From: Arcticibacterium sp964021845
Lineage (GTDB): Bacteria; Bacteroidota; Bacteroidia; Cytophagales; Spirosomataceae
Direction: 5' to 3'
DNA length: 64,000 nucleotides
NCBI RefSeq assembly: GCF_964021845.1
Contig: NZ_CAXHZC010000001.1
Coordinates: 1,116,001-1,180,000, forward strand
Shown: piece by piece, positions 1 through 8,041 of the stretch
How positions within the stretch are numbered: the first letter of the stretch is position 1
Layout: every line of letters begins with the position of its first letter
The notes under the pieces: model-generated
Told to the model about the DNA's origin: nothing
Database searches by the model: none
What the model saw: only the letters and a program-made list of their open reading frames with translations
Position numbers and translations under genes: made by a program

Positions 1-993
1 CATATTTATAGTGGCTCCTACTGGAATCACAAAATCACTGATATTAGAAGATACGCCAAGCTTTTGGTCGGCGGTTTTCATGGAAAGAGGCATTACCGCT
101 GCAGAACTAGCCGTAGAAAAAGCCAAGAGTTGCGGCTCACGTATCAAACTTAAAAATGTGAAAGGGTTTCTTCTGGTAACTAAAAACACCATGAGTACAT
201 AGAAAATGACTAAGAATGTTAAACCCAAAATTACCACAAGCATGTAGTAGCCCAAGCCAAGAAATATTTCAATACCAATTTTAGACAATAATGCCGCCAT
301 TAAGCCAAATACAGCATAAGGCACCAGCATCATAGCCCATGACACCACTATCATGCATATTTTTTGAATGGCTTCCACAAAACGAATAATAGGACTGGCA
401 GTATCGGATTTTAACTGTGTGATGGCTACGCCAATTATGATGGTAAATATCACTACACCCAGCATTTCTCCCATTAAAATGGATTCTAAGGGATTGTTTG
501 GAATAAGTTTAGAGATAGCTTCAGGAATATTATCAATGATGTTGGGCTGCTGTTCTGCTGTTTCTAATGCTTTTTCTCCACTGTTGGGAAAGCCCCCAAG
601 CTTGAAAATATATTGCCCTGGTTTCATGATAAGCGTAACCACCAGCCCAATACTGATAGCAATAATGGTAGTAAATATGAAATACAGTAAAAGCCTTATA
701 CCAAAAGTTTTAAGGTTGTCTGAGGTGTTTCCTATAATTCCTGAAATGATGGAGGCAAATATCAAGGGAATCATAATCATCTGAACCAGTCGCATAAATA
801 TTTGACCTGGAAGGTCAAGCCAATTAGCGAGTGACAAGCTAAGGCTCTCAGAAACGAAGCCAGAAGAAGGATTTATTAAAATACCAAGCCCAGCACCCAA
901 AAACAGTCCTATGATTACTTTAAGCCATAAACGGCCTTTAATAAGCCTATCTAAATGAACCGATAAATTATTAAGAGGTCTTAGTTCTATCAT
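1..993 (-). CDS. Dicarboxylate/amino acid:cation symporter, 3' end cut by window
   Basis: Inner-membrane sodium- or proton-coupled carrier of the DAACS (GltP/DctA) family, probably importing glutamate, aspartate or C4-dicarboxylates. The frame stays open from an ATG at 991-993 down to base 1, giving 331 codons of a protein that is usually 400-450 residues, so the C-terminus lies outside the window. Several hydrophobic helices are visible. Family signatures near the truncated end are a serine-rich re-entrant hairpin (STASSAAVMPLSM) and the start of the transport-core helix (VIPVGATINM, the beginning of the NMDGT motif). Seen: the open frame and motifs. Known: these motifs bind substrate and sodium in this family. 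The exact substrate cannot be told. The gene is monocistronic as far as is visible. Confidence 0.88.
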   Translation of the reverse strand, partial: MIELRPLNNLSVHLDRLIKGRLWLKVIIGLFLGAGLGILINPSSGFVSESLSLSLANWLDLPGQIFMRLVQMIMIPLIFASIISGIIGNTSDNLKTFGIRLLLYFIFTTIIAISIGLVVTLIMKPGQYIFKLGGFPNSGEKALETAEQQPNIIDNIPEAISKLIPNNPLESILMGEMLGVVIFTIIIGVAITQLKSDTASPIIRFVEAIQKICMIVVSWAMMLVPYAVFGLMAALLSKIGIEIFLGLGYYMLVVILGLTFLVIFYVLMVFLVTRRNPFTFLSLIREPQLLAFSTASSAAVMPLSMKTADQKLGVSSNISDFVIPVGATINM

Positions 994-1344
994 TATAAAT
1001 TTCTAGGAATATATGCCAAAGGATTAAAGATGCTAGATAGAGAATAACATCTATTTTTTTTATGTCTTACATCATAAAAGGGGAATTTGTCTTAGAAGTG
1101 GTATCTGGATGAACATTCTGTCCATTTTGTTCCTGACCATCATGGTTTATTATATGCTACCGCTAGTTTGGGGCTTTGATTCTGGGGATTTTAGGGAGTT
1201 TGTTAGGGTGAAGTGAGATGGATAGGCCGCTTTCCCTTTTAATCCTTGGTGTTCAATAATTTAAGATAACTTGGAGTAAAGTAATACTTCGTATAATAAT
1301 AGTAGCGGACTCGAATAAATTAACTTTTCATATAAACAAAGACT
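994..1344. other. Intergenic stretch, little recognisable
   Basis: This 351-bp gap lies upstream of the symporter and downstream of the DUF262 gene. The only open frame of note is 1109-1216 on the plus strand, 35 codons with a hydrophobic N-terminal half (begins MNILSILFLTIM). It has no visible ribosome binding site, neighbour or family resemblance, so I treat it as probably fortuitous. I see no strong terminator or promoter motif. Confidence 0.4.
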
Positions 1345-3546
1345 TTATTTCAATTTTATTTCAACAGAGTTTTCGGTCATGTTAAATTTTTGCATAACAT
1401 TACCGATTCTTGTCATACAGTTGGAAGCTGAAATATTTATGTGAATAAAAAGTAGGTCGTCGTGAAGTTCTTTTTCTTTATCCCAAACTTTTCCACTAAA
1501 TGTTTTATACCGACTTGATAATTCAACTTTAGCATCAATTAATTCTTTTAAAGAACTCCATTTTATAATTGTTTCATCTCTTCTAAATAATTCTGTTTGA
1601 TTGTCAAGTATAAATTCAAAATCATAAGCTGGATTATCCTTTTGATATTTAAGAAACTTAATAAAGACATCCTGCCAAGTTTTAACTTTAATGATATCTT
1701 CATTGATATGAAGTTCTACAGGCTTGTTGCCCTCAGCCATTTCGCCTGCGTCTGAATCCAAAGGTGAAAAAGAAGTATTTTCAATTTTTTGAGTGTTCCA
1801 ATTTGCTTTCTCCTTAAATTCTTCTGGTAATGGAAATGTTGATAAAAACCACTTTACCATATTTAATTGATGCTCCTTTATACTATCTTCATTCCAGGTA
1901 TTTCTATTAATAACATCTAGTCTATAATTTAGAGAAGATGTTACTAATTTTCTTTTCTTTTCTTCAAAAGATTTATTTCCAATTTCACTGTTGAATTCAG
2001 TAAGTATTAAATTTCCAATGTTATGTAAATAAGTTTTATGAATTTCACTAAAATGTTCGCCTAACTCTACTTTCCAACTATCCTCTAATGTTTGAGGCAT
2101 AATATGTTCAATTGTAACTTTTTTATTACGAAAATCTACTGCTACTTTTGTATTATATTCTTCTATCTTACCTAATATTAGTTTTGAATATTGTTTTAAA
2201 CCTTCATAAAAATTCATTGAGGTTAAAGTGTTTTTCATTTCGTTGTCATTAGGCAATCTAAGTCTGTAAAACATAGTTGTCAATAACTCAAGCATTGAAG
2301 CATTTCCATTTGATAAAGATTCTATTTTCTTACTCAAGGTTACGATATTTTTATTCTCTCCTTGAGTTAGTCCTAAAATTCTTCTTCTAATTAGATAAGT
2401 TCGTATTGTTTGTAAAGTGGATATTAGAGTTTCGTCACTTAGCTTTATATTATTTAACGCATATTGATGATATTCCAATAACCCTAAAACAAATGGTTTA
2501 AATGCTTCAGCTTTAATATCGTGGAATATATTTCTAAGCAATTCCTTAATTATTCCATCATTTGAATTATTTGATGAAATAGGTTCATTTACAACCTCTG
2601 TTATTATCCATTTGTAGCATTTAACAAAGCGTACAATATCTTTTATGAAATCAGAATGACTATCAAATTCGTTATCAACAAAATCTTTAAACTGTTGATA
2701 TAATTCTTTTGTGTTGTTATCACTAACAACCTTTAATGAGCTTGCTGTTTTGTATTGTAAATAATCTCTGAAAAATTTTGATGTGTTTTCATAGAGAATC
2801 TCTTCAATTTTTGGATGCCAAGTTTTTTCGTATACGTCTGATTGCTTGTCGCTTTCCATATTAAGCAAAACAAAATTACGTACGAGGTCGGATAGTGTAA
2901 GTGGCTTACCCAATGAATTAAGTGTTTCAAATATTATTTGAGGGTCTTCGCCTTTGAAAGGTCTTTCATCCAAAAATATTACTGCCACATTCATTCTTTG
3001 AATTGCAATTATATATTGCTCAAACCCTACTTGTGAGTTTAGCCTTTTCTTTTCATTAATGAGTTTTTTCAATAAGTCGTAAGCAATGCCAATAACTCCT
3101 GGATTTGGTTCTGTTTTATTTACTAAAGCCCTATAAGAATCCCAATCTTTTGTTACTTGTTTAAGTTTAATCTTATCTTGAAAAGATGAAGCGTTATTGG
3201 TTAAGTAGTTTTGATTAATAAAGTCTTTTTTTAATTTCTCTGTTTCAGAATCACGAAGTGCAATTAAAAATATGAGCGTAGTTGTTAGTCTTTGTTGACC
3301 ATCTACCACAACTGATTTATTAGCAAAACCTGCTTTTTCTTCCTTAATTACAACTGTTCCAAAAAAGTGTTCTAATTTATCATGTTGTTTATCGTCTAAT
3401 TCAGATTCTATTATCCTTGAAATGTCACTAAAATATCTTTCGATTTCAGGTCTTCCCCAAGCATATGCTCTTTGAAAGGGCGGAATAAAAAATGAAGTTG
3501 CATTTTTAGCTAAAACATCATTTATTGAGTGACTTTCTGTTTTCAT
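1345..3546 (-). CDS. DUF262/DUF1524 protein, GmrSD-like (type IV restriction) candidate
   Basis: A 733-residue protein with the two-domain layout of GmrSD-type modification-dependent nucleases. The N-terminal DUF262 domain carries PPFQR at about residues 22-26 and the DGQQR motif at 82-86, the ParB-like NTPase signature, followed by a FETLNSLGKPLTLSDLVRN stretch typical of the family. The DUF1524 nuclease-like domain around residues 475-535 has the H-x-x-P motif (EHIMPQ) and GNLILTEFNSEIGNKSF. About 150 C-terminal residues are not recognised. Known: GmrSD cuts DNA carrying modified, glucosylated cytosine and protects against phages; many DUF262 proteins are thought to be defence nucleases. 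The function here is inferred. The gene stands alone, next to a tRNA with decayed copies, and looks more AT-rich than its neighbours (not counted), suggesting horizontal acquisition. The ATG start has no good alternative. Confidence 0.82.
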   Translation of the reverse strand: MKTESHSINDVLAKNATSFFIPPFQRAYAWGRPEIERYFSDISRIIESELDDKQHDKLEHFFGTVVIKEEKAGFANKSVVVDGQQRLTTTLIFLIALRDSETEKLKKDFINQNYLTNNASSFQDKIKLKQVTKDWDSYRALVNKTEPNPGVIGIAYDLLKKLINEKKRLNSQVGFEQYIIAIQRMNVAVIFLDERPFKGEDPQIIFETLNSLGKPLTLSDLVRNFVLLNMESDKQSDVYEKTWHPKIEEILYENTSKFFRDYLQYKTASSLKVVSDNNTKELYQQFKDFVDNEFDSHSDFIKDIVRFVKCYKWIITEVVNEPISSNNSNDGIIKELLRNIFHDIKAEAFKPFVLGLLEYHQYALNNIKLSDETLISTLQTIRTYLIRRRILGLTQGENKNIVTLSKKIESLSNGNASMLELLTTMFYRLRLPNDNEMKNTLTSMNFYEGLKQYSKLILGKIEEYNTKVAVDFRNKKVTIEHIMPQTLEDSWKVELGEHFSEIHKTYLHNIGNLILTEFNSEIGNKSFEEKKRKLVTSSLNYRLDVINRNTWNEDSIKEHQLNMVKWFLSTFPLPEEFKEKANWNTQKIENTSFSPLDSDAGEMAEGNKPVELHINEDIIKVKTWQDVFIKFLKYQKDNPAYDFEFILDNQTELFRRDETIIKWSSLKELIDAKVELSSRYKTFSGKVWDKEKELHDDLLFIHINISASNCMTRIGNVMQKFNMTENSVEIKLK

Positions 3547-3765
3547 TTCTTTTTCTTTTAATTCTTTGTCAAATTTATACCCAAGAATTCATCCACCACC
3601 TTTTGTGCATGCTCTTAACTAGATTGCTTTTGAGCTCTAAAGATTGTGAAGATGTAAAAACTATCGCAATAAGGCTAGAAGTATTTATTATTCGGTAATG
3701 GCTAGAACTGCTAAGGACAGTATTTAGAGACAATTGTTTATCTGTAGTTTTTGACCTTACGGCAT

Positions 3766-3795
3766 AAAAAAGGCTCAATTCATAAGAATTGAGCC
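3766..3795 (-). terminator. Rho-independent terminator
   Basis: Read on the minus strand there is a perfect 10-bp stem (GGCTCAATTC with GAATTGAGCC, 4-base loop) followed by a run of six T. It sits downstream of a decayed tRNA-Ala copy, in the same relative position as the terminator of the intact tRNA. Confidence 0.7.
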
Positions 3796-3800
3796 TAAAG

Positions 3801-3862
3801 TAGAAGATACAGGAATAGAACGGGCACGCCGAGTGCTGCGAACTTTTGACTGCGTTCTAGTG
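3801..3862 (-). pseudogene. Degenerate tRNA-Ala copy (mainly 3' part)
   Basis: The segment resembles the intact tRNA-Ala at 3899-3972. The T-arm and acceptor part is nearly the same (GAAGATACAGGAATAGAAC here against GAGGATACAGGAATCGAAC in the gene, plus-strand reading), and so is the anticodon-arm part (TGCGAACTTTTGACTGC against TGCGACCTTTTGACTGC). In between about ten extra bases are inserted and the D-arm is lost. It cannot fold into a tRNA. Followed by its own terminator at 3766-3795, it looks like a tandem duplicate of tRNA plus terminator that has decayed. An integration scar is the alternative explanation. Confidence 0.6.
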
Positions 3863-3865
3863 CAT

Positions 3866-3893
3866 AAAAAAAGAGCAAGTGAAATACTTACTC
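3866..3893 (-). terminator. Rho-independent terminator of tRNA-Ala
   Basis: On the minus strand GAGTAAGT pairs with ACTTGCTC (one G-T pair, 5-base loop) and is followed by seven T. It starts only six bases after the 3' end of the tRNA gene, as expected for a tRNA terminator. Confidence 0.75.
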
Positions 3894-3898
3894 TAATG

Positions 3899-3972
3899 TG
3901 GAGGATACAGGAATCGAACCTGCGACCTTTTGACTGCCAGTCAAACGCTCTAGCCAACTGAGCTAATCCCCC
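3899..3972 (-). tRNA. tRNA-Ala (GGC)
   Basis: A complete cloverleaf is readable on the minus strand: acceptor GGGGGAT with ATCCTCC (one G-T pair), D-stem GCTC/GAGC, anticodon stem TTTGA/TCAAA with loop CTGGCAG giving anticodon GGC, and T-stem GCAGG/CCTGT around TTCGATT. The discriminator base is A and CCA is not encoded. Anticodon GGC reads GCC and GCU alanine codons. Flanking sequence on both sides contains partial copies of this gene. Confidence 0.95.
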
Positions 3973-3980
3973 TAAAAAAT

Positions 3981-4076
3981 GTCAAACGCTCTGCCTCCCG
4001 ATAGCTATCGGGAGAGCTAATCCCAAAAAAATGTCAAAAATCTACTCCTCTTTGGCTAGCGGAAGAACTAATTCCT
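3981..4076 (-). repeat. Two degenerate copies of the tRNA-Ala 5' half
   Basis: Upstream of the tRNA (minus strand) are two further blocks, 3981-4024 and 4033-4076. Each starts, in plus-strand reading, with GTCAAA and ends in AGCTAATCCC or AACTAATTCCT, matching the anticodon-to-acceptor 5' half of the tRNA. Each is separated by an A-rich ATGTCAAA linker similar to the one next to the real gene. In the first block the D-arm is replaced by a perfect 20-bp palindrome, CTCCCGATAGCTATCGGGAG at 3995-4014. Neither block can form a tRNA. Confidence 0.5.
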
Positions 4077-4109
4077 AACACAGCGGCAAATATAAGAGAA
4101 GTTTTAAAA

Positions 4110-7100
4110 TTACCAGCCTGGTATCATAAAGTTTACTCCCGTAACCACAGGTTTTTTGCCGCCATTATAAAAAGGCAGGGCAAAGTATGGTTCTAAGATT
4201 AAATAACCCAGTACGTTTATTCTTAAACTAAGGCCTGTAGTGATGATTGGGTCTCTTTTGAACTCAATGGAGGAGTCACCAAAACTTGGGTACTCTTCTA
4301 CCCCACCAATCTTCTTATCTGCCGACCAAACCATACCTGCATCCACAAAGAAATTCAGGTCAGAAGGAAGGAAATTAAAGGGTATTAAGGCTATTTGCTC
4401 TGGGCCTGTAAAAGGTAGTCTCACCTCAAAATTAGCTACGGCCAGTTGTTCCCCAGAAAGTGCTTCCTGGGTTATATAGCCAGAGGCTTGTTGTTTTTGG
4501 AAAGCACCGGAGTAAAAACCATGCATATACCAAGGGTAACCCAAGTAAAGAGGGTTAATTTGGTTTAAAAGCTCAAGGTTGGTAGGATTTAAACGTGCAT
4601 TATACTGGAATTTGGCTGCTAGCGTAAATGGTTTTAAAAAGAGATATTTTCTGGCATCTACCAGCACTTCTGTAAAATTAGTAGAACCAAAGTATTGACC
4701 TACTTCTAATCTATATCTGTGTCCATTTAGTGGTGCTACGGTACCAAAAGTAGTATTATCACTCACAAAAGCACCATAAACCTTATTCAGGTTAAATCGC
4801 TCAAACTGGAAGTTTTCTGGGTATTCGGAGCGTTCTAGCTTTCTTGGTCTGTCTTGGCCGTAAGAAATGTAATCAAATAAATAGCCCGATGGGTCTAAGC
4901 CAATTCTTGCATAGCTAGGGTACTCGCGTACGCTGGCAGAATAGAAACTGGTAGACGCCCCTATTTCTATTCTCTTGGTTTTGCTTAATGGCCTAAAGGC
5001 AAATAAAGATAAATCGTCAATAAAGATTCTGGCTATTTGCTGGCTTTGAATAGCATTGAAATAATCAATTTGCCCAACCGAACCGAGTGTATCAATAATC
5101 TCCGTATCATAACCCACTAAAAACTGATAAGGAATATGAGAAACAGAAGCACCAAACTGTAAAGGGTTCTTTTGATTTAGATAGAATATTTGTCCACCAA
5201 AATCCTGTATTTCGCCGTTTAAGGCTACAGTGCCTGATAATTGGTTATTGTTTAGCATATCACTGAACAATGCCGTAATACCACCACCTAAGCCAGTTCC
5301 AAAACGCGATGCAGACACTCCTAAGCCTGAATTAGCCAAATAGTCTAGTTTGAACCTTGGGTTATATTTTTTCACTAAAAGCGAGCTGGTTCTAGTTCTA
5401 GAAACTAGGCCTTGCTTGTTCAAATTGTTTTGTACCAAATCTCTTCCGTCTTTCCAGTCGAAGGGTGCTAAACGGCCCGCTATTTTGTCAACGGTATTGT
5501 CAATCGGTTCTGAAAGTAAATCTGTTGATTTGGCTTTTACTATGCTGTAAGCACCGTTTAAAAAGTAGCTATAAGCTATGTCACCCGTTTCTGAAGCCAT
5601 GCTTAATGCTGGCGAAAACATGGTGATTCCGCTTACGCCTGTGTAGTAGTTGGTCAGTTTTATTAGTTCTTGACTATCCAAATTATACTTGTAAAGGTTT
5701 CTGTAGCCATCTCTGTCAGACAAGAAAACGATGTTTTCTCCTGTTGGGTCGGCGGCAGGATTAAAATTATCTGCTCCGCGTAAGATGTTCAGGTTTTCTA
5801 CTTCCTTGCTGGCTACATCATAACGGCTAATAGAAAGATTGGCTTTTTCAAGTCTGGCATAGCCACCTTCTCTGTCTGTTACAAAGTAGATGTACTTTCC
5901 ATCCGCAGACCAACTCGGTTGAATGTCTGAAAACACGTCGTTTGTCAGGTTTTCTACTTCTTTTGACTTTAGATTGAACTGATACAAATCCGAAACACCT
6001 TCTACCAAACCAGATACTACCACAGAATTGCCGTCAGGCGACCAAGTGGGGTTTGTAAATGCATCTACGCCTTTTATTGGGTAGGTCTTTTTGCTGCCGT
6101 TGGCGGTATTGATAATACTGAGTTTGTTCTTTCCTTTTGACTGCACTACAATGGCCAAGTGCTTGCTGTCTGGCGACCATGTTCCCGCGGTTTCTATAAA
6201 ACTATAGGAGTCCACATGCCCAGCAAAAGAGTTAGACGAAATCTTTTTAACGATTTTACCCGTTTCTGCGTCTGCTATGTAAATGTCTAAAGACAGCACA
6301 TTTTTAGAAGAAATATAGGCAATGTACTTGCCGTCAGGGCTGATAGTGGGCGAAACATTCATTTCACTTCCTGTTTCTTCAGAGGCCAATACTAATCCTC
6401 TTGCTCCTGTTTCTGTACCTTCCTTTAAAGGTGTGTAAGAGTCAATGAGTGATTGCTTAAACTTGGCAGAGAATCTGTCCAAATCCATGCTAAAAGACCT
6501 TTTAAATGCTGCCTGTATACCATAAAGAGCAGTTTCTTTAAATAACGGGCGAATAATATCATCGCCATAAGTGGCAGTCACATAAGCCCAAAAAGCCTGT
6601 CCCCAGCGGTACGGGAAATATTTATATTGTTTTGTTACTAAATCTTCAATGGTTGGAATGTCGTCACTTTCAACGGCATCACGCATCCACATAGCTGTGT
6701 GAGAGTCTTCACGCCCTATTGACATATATTCAGCCAAACCTTCTACCATAAAGAGCGGTAAGTTGCCAATATTAGCCAATGAGGTGGAATCTGACCCATA
6801 GGTCATAGTTTTATACTGAAAAGCGTGTACCAACTCATGTCCTAGAACATGGTCTGTTTGCCTGTGCGTGTACATCATGGGCATCACTACCCTATTTCGA
6901 AGGCCTTCTGTAACTCCGCCAGTTCCCTCTCCTATTTGACCGCCAATAGCAGTAGTTTCTTGAAAATCAGGATGATTTTTGTAAATAATAAGAGGATTGG
7001 GCGTAATAAACGCCAATTTGAAAACCTCTTGATGCAGTTTATACCAGTGTTCCGAATCAATCATCAGTTTGTCTGCCTGCTCCTTATCTTCAAAGTAATG

Positions 7101-7253
7101 ATAGAGTTCGTAATGCGGACTTTCCAATACTCGGAAATCTATTTTCTTATAACGCGGTTTATTTTGACCAAAATACTGCGATTGAGCAAATACCGTAGGC
7201 ATGCTTAAAACACATAGAAAAGTGGTTATTAATATTTTTAATCTTTTATTCAT
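4110..7253 (-). CDS. Gluzincin peptidase / PD40 beta-propeller / outer-membrane barrel fusion
   Basis: A 1047-residue exported protein with three parts. A signal peptide (residues 1-23, ending VFAQ) is followed by a metallopeptidase-like domain with HELVH at 139-143 and a downstream VEGLAEY at 170-176 that can supply the third zinc ligand, so it is a gluzincin of the peptidase MA type. Residues of about 285-600 contain repeated TolB/PD40 propeller motifs (SPDGKYIAYIS, SPDSKHLAIV, SWSADGKYIYF and others). The last 400 or so residues look like an Omp85/surface-antigen beta-barrel that ends in an aromatic (MIPGW). Known: such propeller-barrel proteins occur in Bacteroidota; their substrates are not established. 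Inference: an outer-membrane anchored peptidase facing the periplasm or surface. Monocistronic. Confident about architecture, not about activity. Confidence 0.82.
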   Translation of the reverse strand: MNKRLKILITTFLCVLSMPTVFAQSQYFGQNKPRYKKIDFRVLESPHYELYHYFEDKEQADKLMIDSEHWYKLHQEVFKLAFITPNPLIIYKNHPDFQETTAIGGQIGEGTGGVTEGLRNRVVMPMMYTHRQTDHVLGHELVHAFQYKTMTYGSDSTSLANIGNLPLFMVEGLAEYMSIGREDSHTAMWMRDAVESDDIPTIEDLVTKQYKYFPYRWGQAFWAYVTATYGDDIIRPLFKETALYGIQAAFKRSFSMDLDRFSAKFKQSLIDSYTPLKEGTETGARGLVLASEETGSEMNVSPTISPDGKYIAYISSKNVLSLDIYIADAETGKIVKKISSNSFAGHVDSYSFIETAGTWSPDSKHLAIVVQSKGKNKLSIINTANGSKKTYPIKGVDAFTNPTWSPDGNSVVVSGLVEGVSDLYQFNLKSKEVENLTNDVFSDIQPSWSADGKYIYFVTDREGGYARLEKANLSISRYDVASKEVENLNILRGADNFNPAADPTGENIVFLSDRDGYRNLYKYNLDSQELIKLTNYYTGVSGITMFSPALSMASETGDIAYSYFLNGAYSIVKAKSTDLLSEPIDNTVDKIAGRLAPFDWKDGRDLVQNNLNKQGLVSRTRTSSLLVKKYNPRFKLDYLANSGLGVSASRFGTGLGGGITALFSDMLNNNQLSGTVALNGEIQDFGGQIFYLNQKNPLQFGASVSHIPYQFLVGYDTEIIDTLGSVGQIDYFNAIQSQQIARIFIDDLSLFAFRPLSKTKRIEIGASTSFYSASVREYPSYARIGLDPSGYLFDYISYGQDRPRKLERSEYPENFQFERFNLNKVYGAFVSDNTTFGTVAPLNGHRYRLEVGQYFGSTNFTEVLVDARKYLFLKPFTLAAKFQYNARLNPTNLELLNQINPLYLGYPWYMHGFYSGAFQKQQASGYITQEALSGEQLAVANFEVRLPFTGPEQIALIPFNFLPSDLNFFVDAGMVWSADKKIGGVEEYPSFGDSSIEFKRDPIITTGLSLRINVLGYLILEPYFALPFYNGGKKPVVTGVNFMIPGW

Positions 7254-7329
7254 TCCTTTTTAATAGGTTCTTAAATAAGATATAAAATGTCGAATTCTAC
7301 CAATTTCTCCGACCTTTTTATTTGGCTGA

Positions 7330-7472
7330 CCTTCCGGTCGGGACTTCATTTTTTTTGCGAAAAAAAAGCGAAGCGAAAAAAAACATCACCCTGTAAACTC
7401 ACACACTCAAAATTCTAATTACTTATCAGTTAATTAGAAATTGAATTTTGACCGTGCTCAAACAGTACAGGG
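7330..7472. repeat. Intergenic palindromic repeat, copy C
   Basis: The core at 7389-7472 has inverted ends, CCCTGTA at one side and TACAGGG at the other, and inner arms that pair imperfectly (AAACTCACACACTCAAAATTC against GAATTTTGACCGTGCTCAAACAGT read backwards). The motif CGTGCTcAAACAGTA recurs in copies A and B as GTGCTTTAAACAGTA. It is preceded, as they are, by a T-run/A-run hairpin (TTTTTTGCGAAAAAAA). It fills most of the 311-bp gap between the two neighbouring genes, in which I see no gene. Confidence 0.6.
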
Positions 7473-7564
7473 CTTTATTACGAATTCATTATTTTTATAC
7501 TTTTCCTCGAATCCTTGGATTACAGTACTATAAATGAAATTTAACCTTAATTGGTTGCTTAAAT

Positions 7565-8020
7565 TCATCTAGAATATTCTATAGGTCGGGTTATTTTCAC
7601 AAATCTTGCATTCCAGTAGTCAGATTTTAGGTTATCAATTCGTACTCCACCAGAACTAGAAGCATGTAGAAACATTAACTTCCTGCTACCTCTTTTCTTA
7701 ATCACCACACCAGTATGATTAATTCTGCTTCCGGCTGTTTTAAAGTAGAGTAAATCACCCTTTCTGGCTTTTCTTAGTTTAATGGTTCTAAAAACTTCCG
7801 CCTGCTGATAAGAAACTCTAGGAAAAGAAACGTCCAAACTGCTGAAAGCATTGTGAATCACCCCAGAACAATCAATTCCACGTTTGTCATTTCCGCCAAA
7901 CTTGTAAGGCGTTCCTTTGTATTTCTTACATTCTTTTACGAAAATTCTCGGTGAATAGTTTGTTTGGCCATAACTTATGGTGGCACTTAATAATGCGAAT
8001 AGTAAAAATGTTTTTTTCAA
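7565..8020 (-). CDS. NlpC/P60 family cell-wall hydrolase
   Basis: A 151-residue secreted cysteine peptidase of family C40, which typically cuts peptidoglycan stem peptides. A signal peptide (residues 1-18, ending SYG) precedes a single NlpC/P60 domain. The catalytic cysteine is C51 in GIDCSG, with H102 (NHTGVV) as the base and H119 (FLHAS) as the likely third residue. At this length there is no room for an extra cell-wall binding domain. The start appears to be TTG at 8018-8020, since no ATG lies nearby in frame and the signal peptide begins there (MKKTFLLF). It follows the redoxin gene by only 21 bp on the same strand, so the two are probably cotranscribed. Confidence 0.88.
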   Translation of the reverse strand: MKKTFLLFALLSATISYGQTNYSPRIFVKECKKYKGTPYKFGGNDKRGIDCSGVIHNAFSSLDVSFPRVSYQQAEVFRTIKLRKARKGDLLYFKTAGSRINHTGVVIKKRGSRKLMFLHASSSGGVRIDNLKSDYWNARFVKITRPIEYSR

Positions 8021-8041
8021 GACAGCACGTTTTATGTAATT

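Noticed and set aside
368..784. 138-codon plus-strand frame
   Set aside because: It is the antisense shadow of the symporter gene, whose frame has clear DAACS motifs on the minus strand.
1109..1216. 35-codon plus-strand frame with a hydrophobic segment
   Set aside because: No ribosome binding site, overlap, neighbour or recognisable family; AT-rich DNA gives such frames by chance. Mentioned only in the intergenic entry.
1345..3546. Part of a multi-gene restriction-modification or defence island
   Set aside because: No methyltransferase, helicase, toxin or other defence gene is adjacent; the neighbours are a symporter, a tRNA and an outer-membrane protein.
3575..3957. Two short minus-strand frames over the tRNA-Ala region
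   Set aside because: They run through the tRNA, its terminator and the degenerate tRNA copy, which explain the sequence better.
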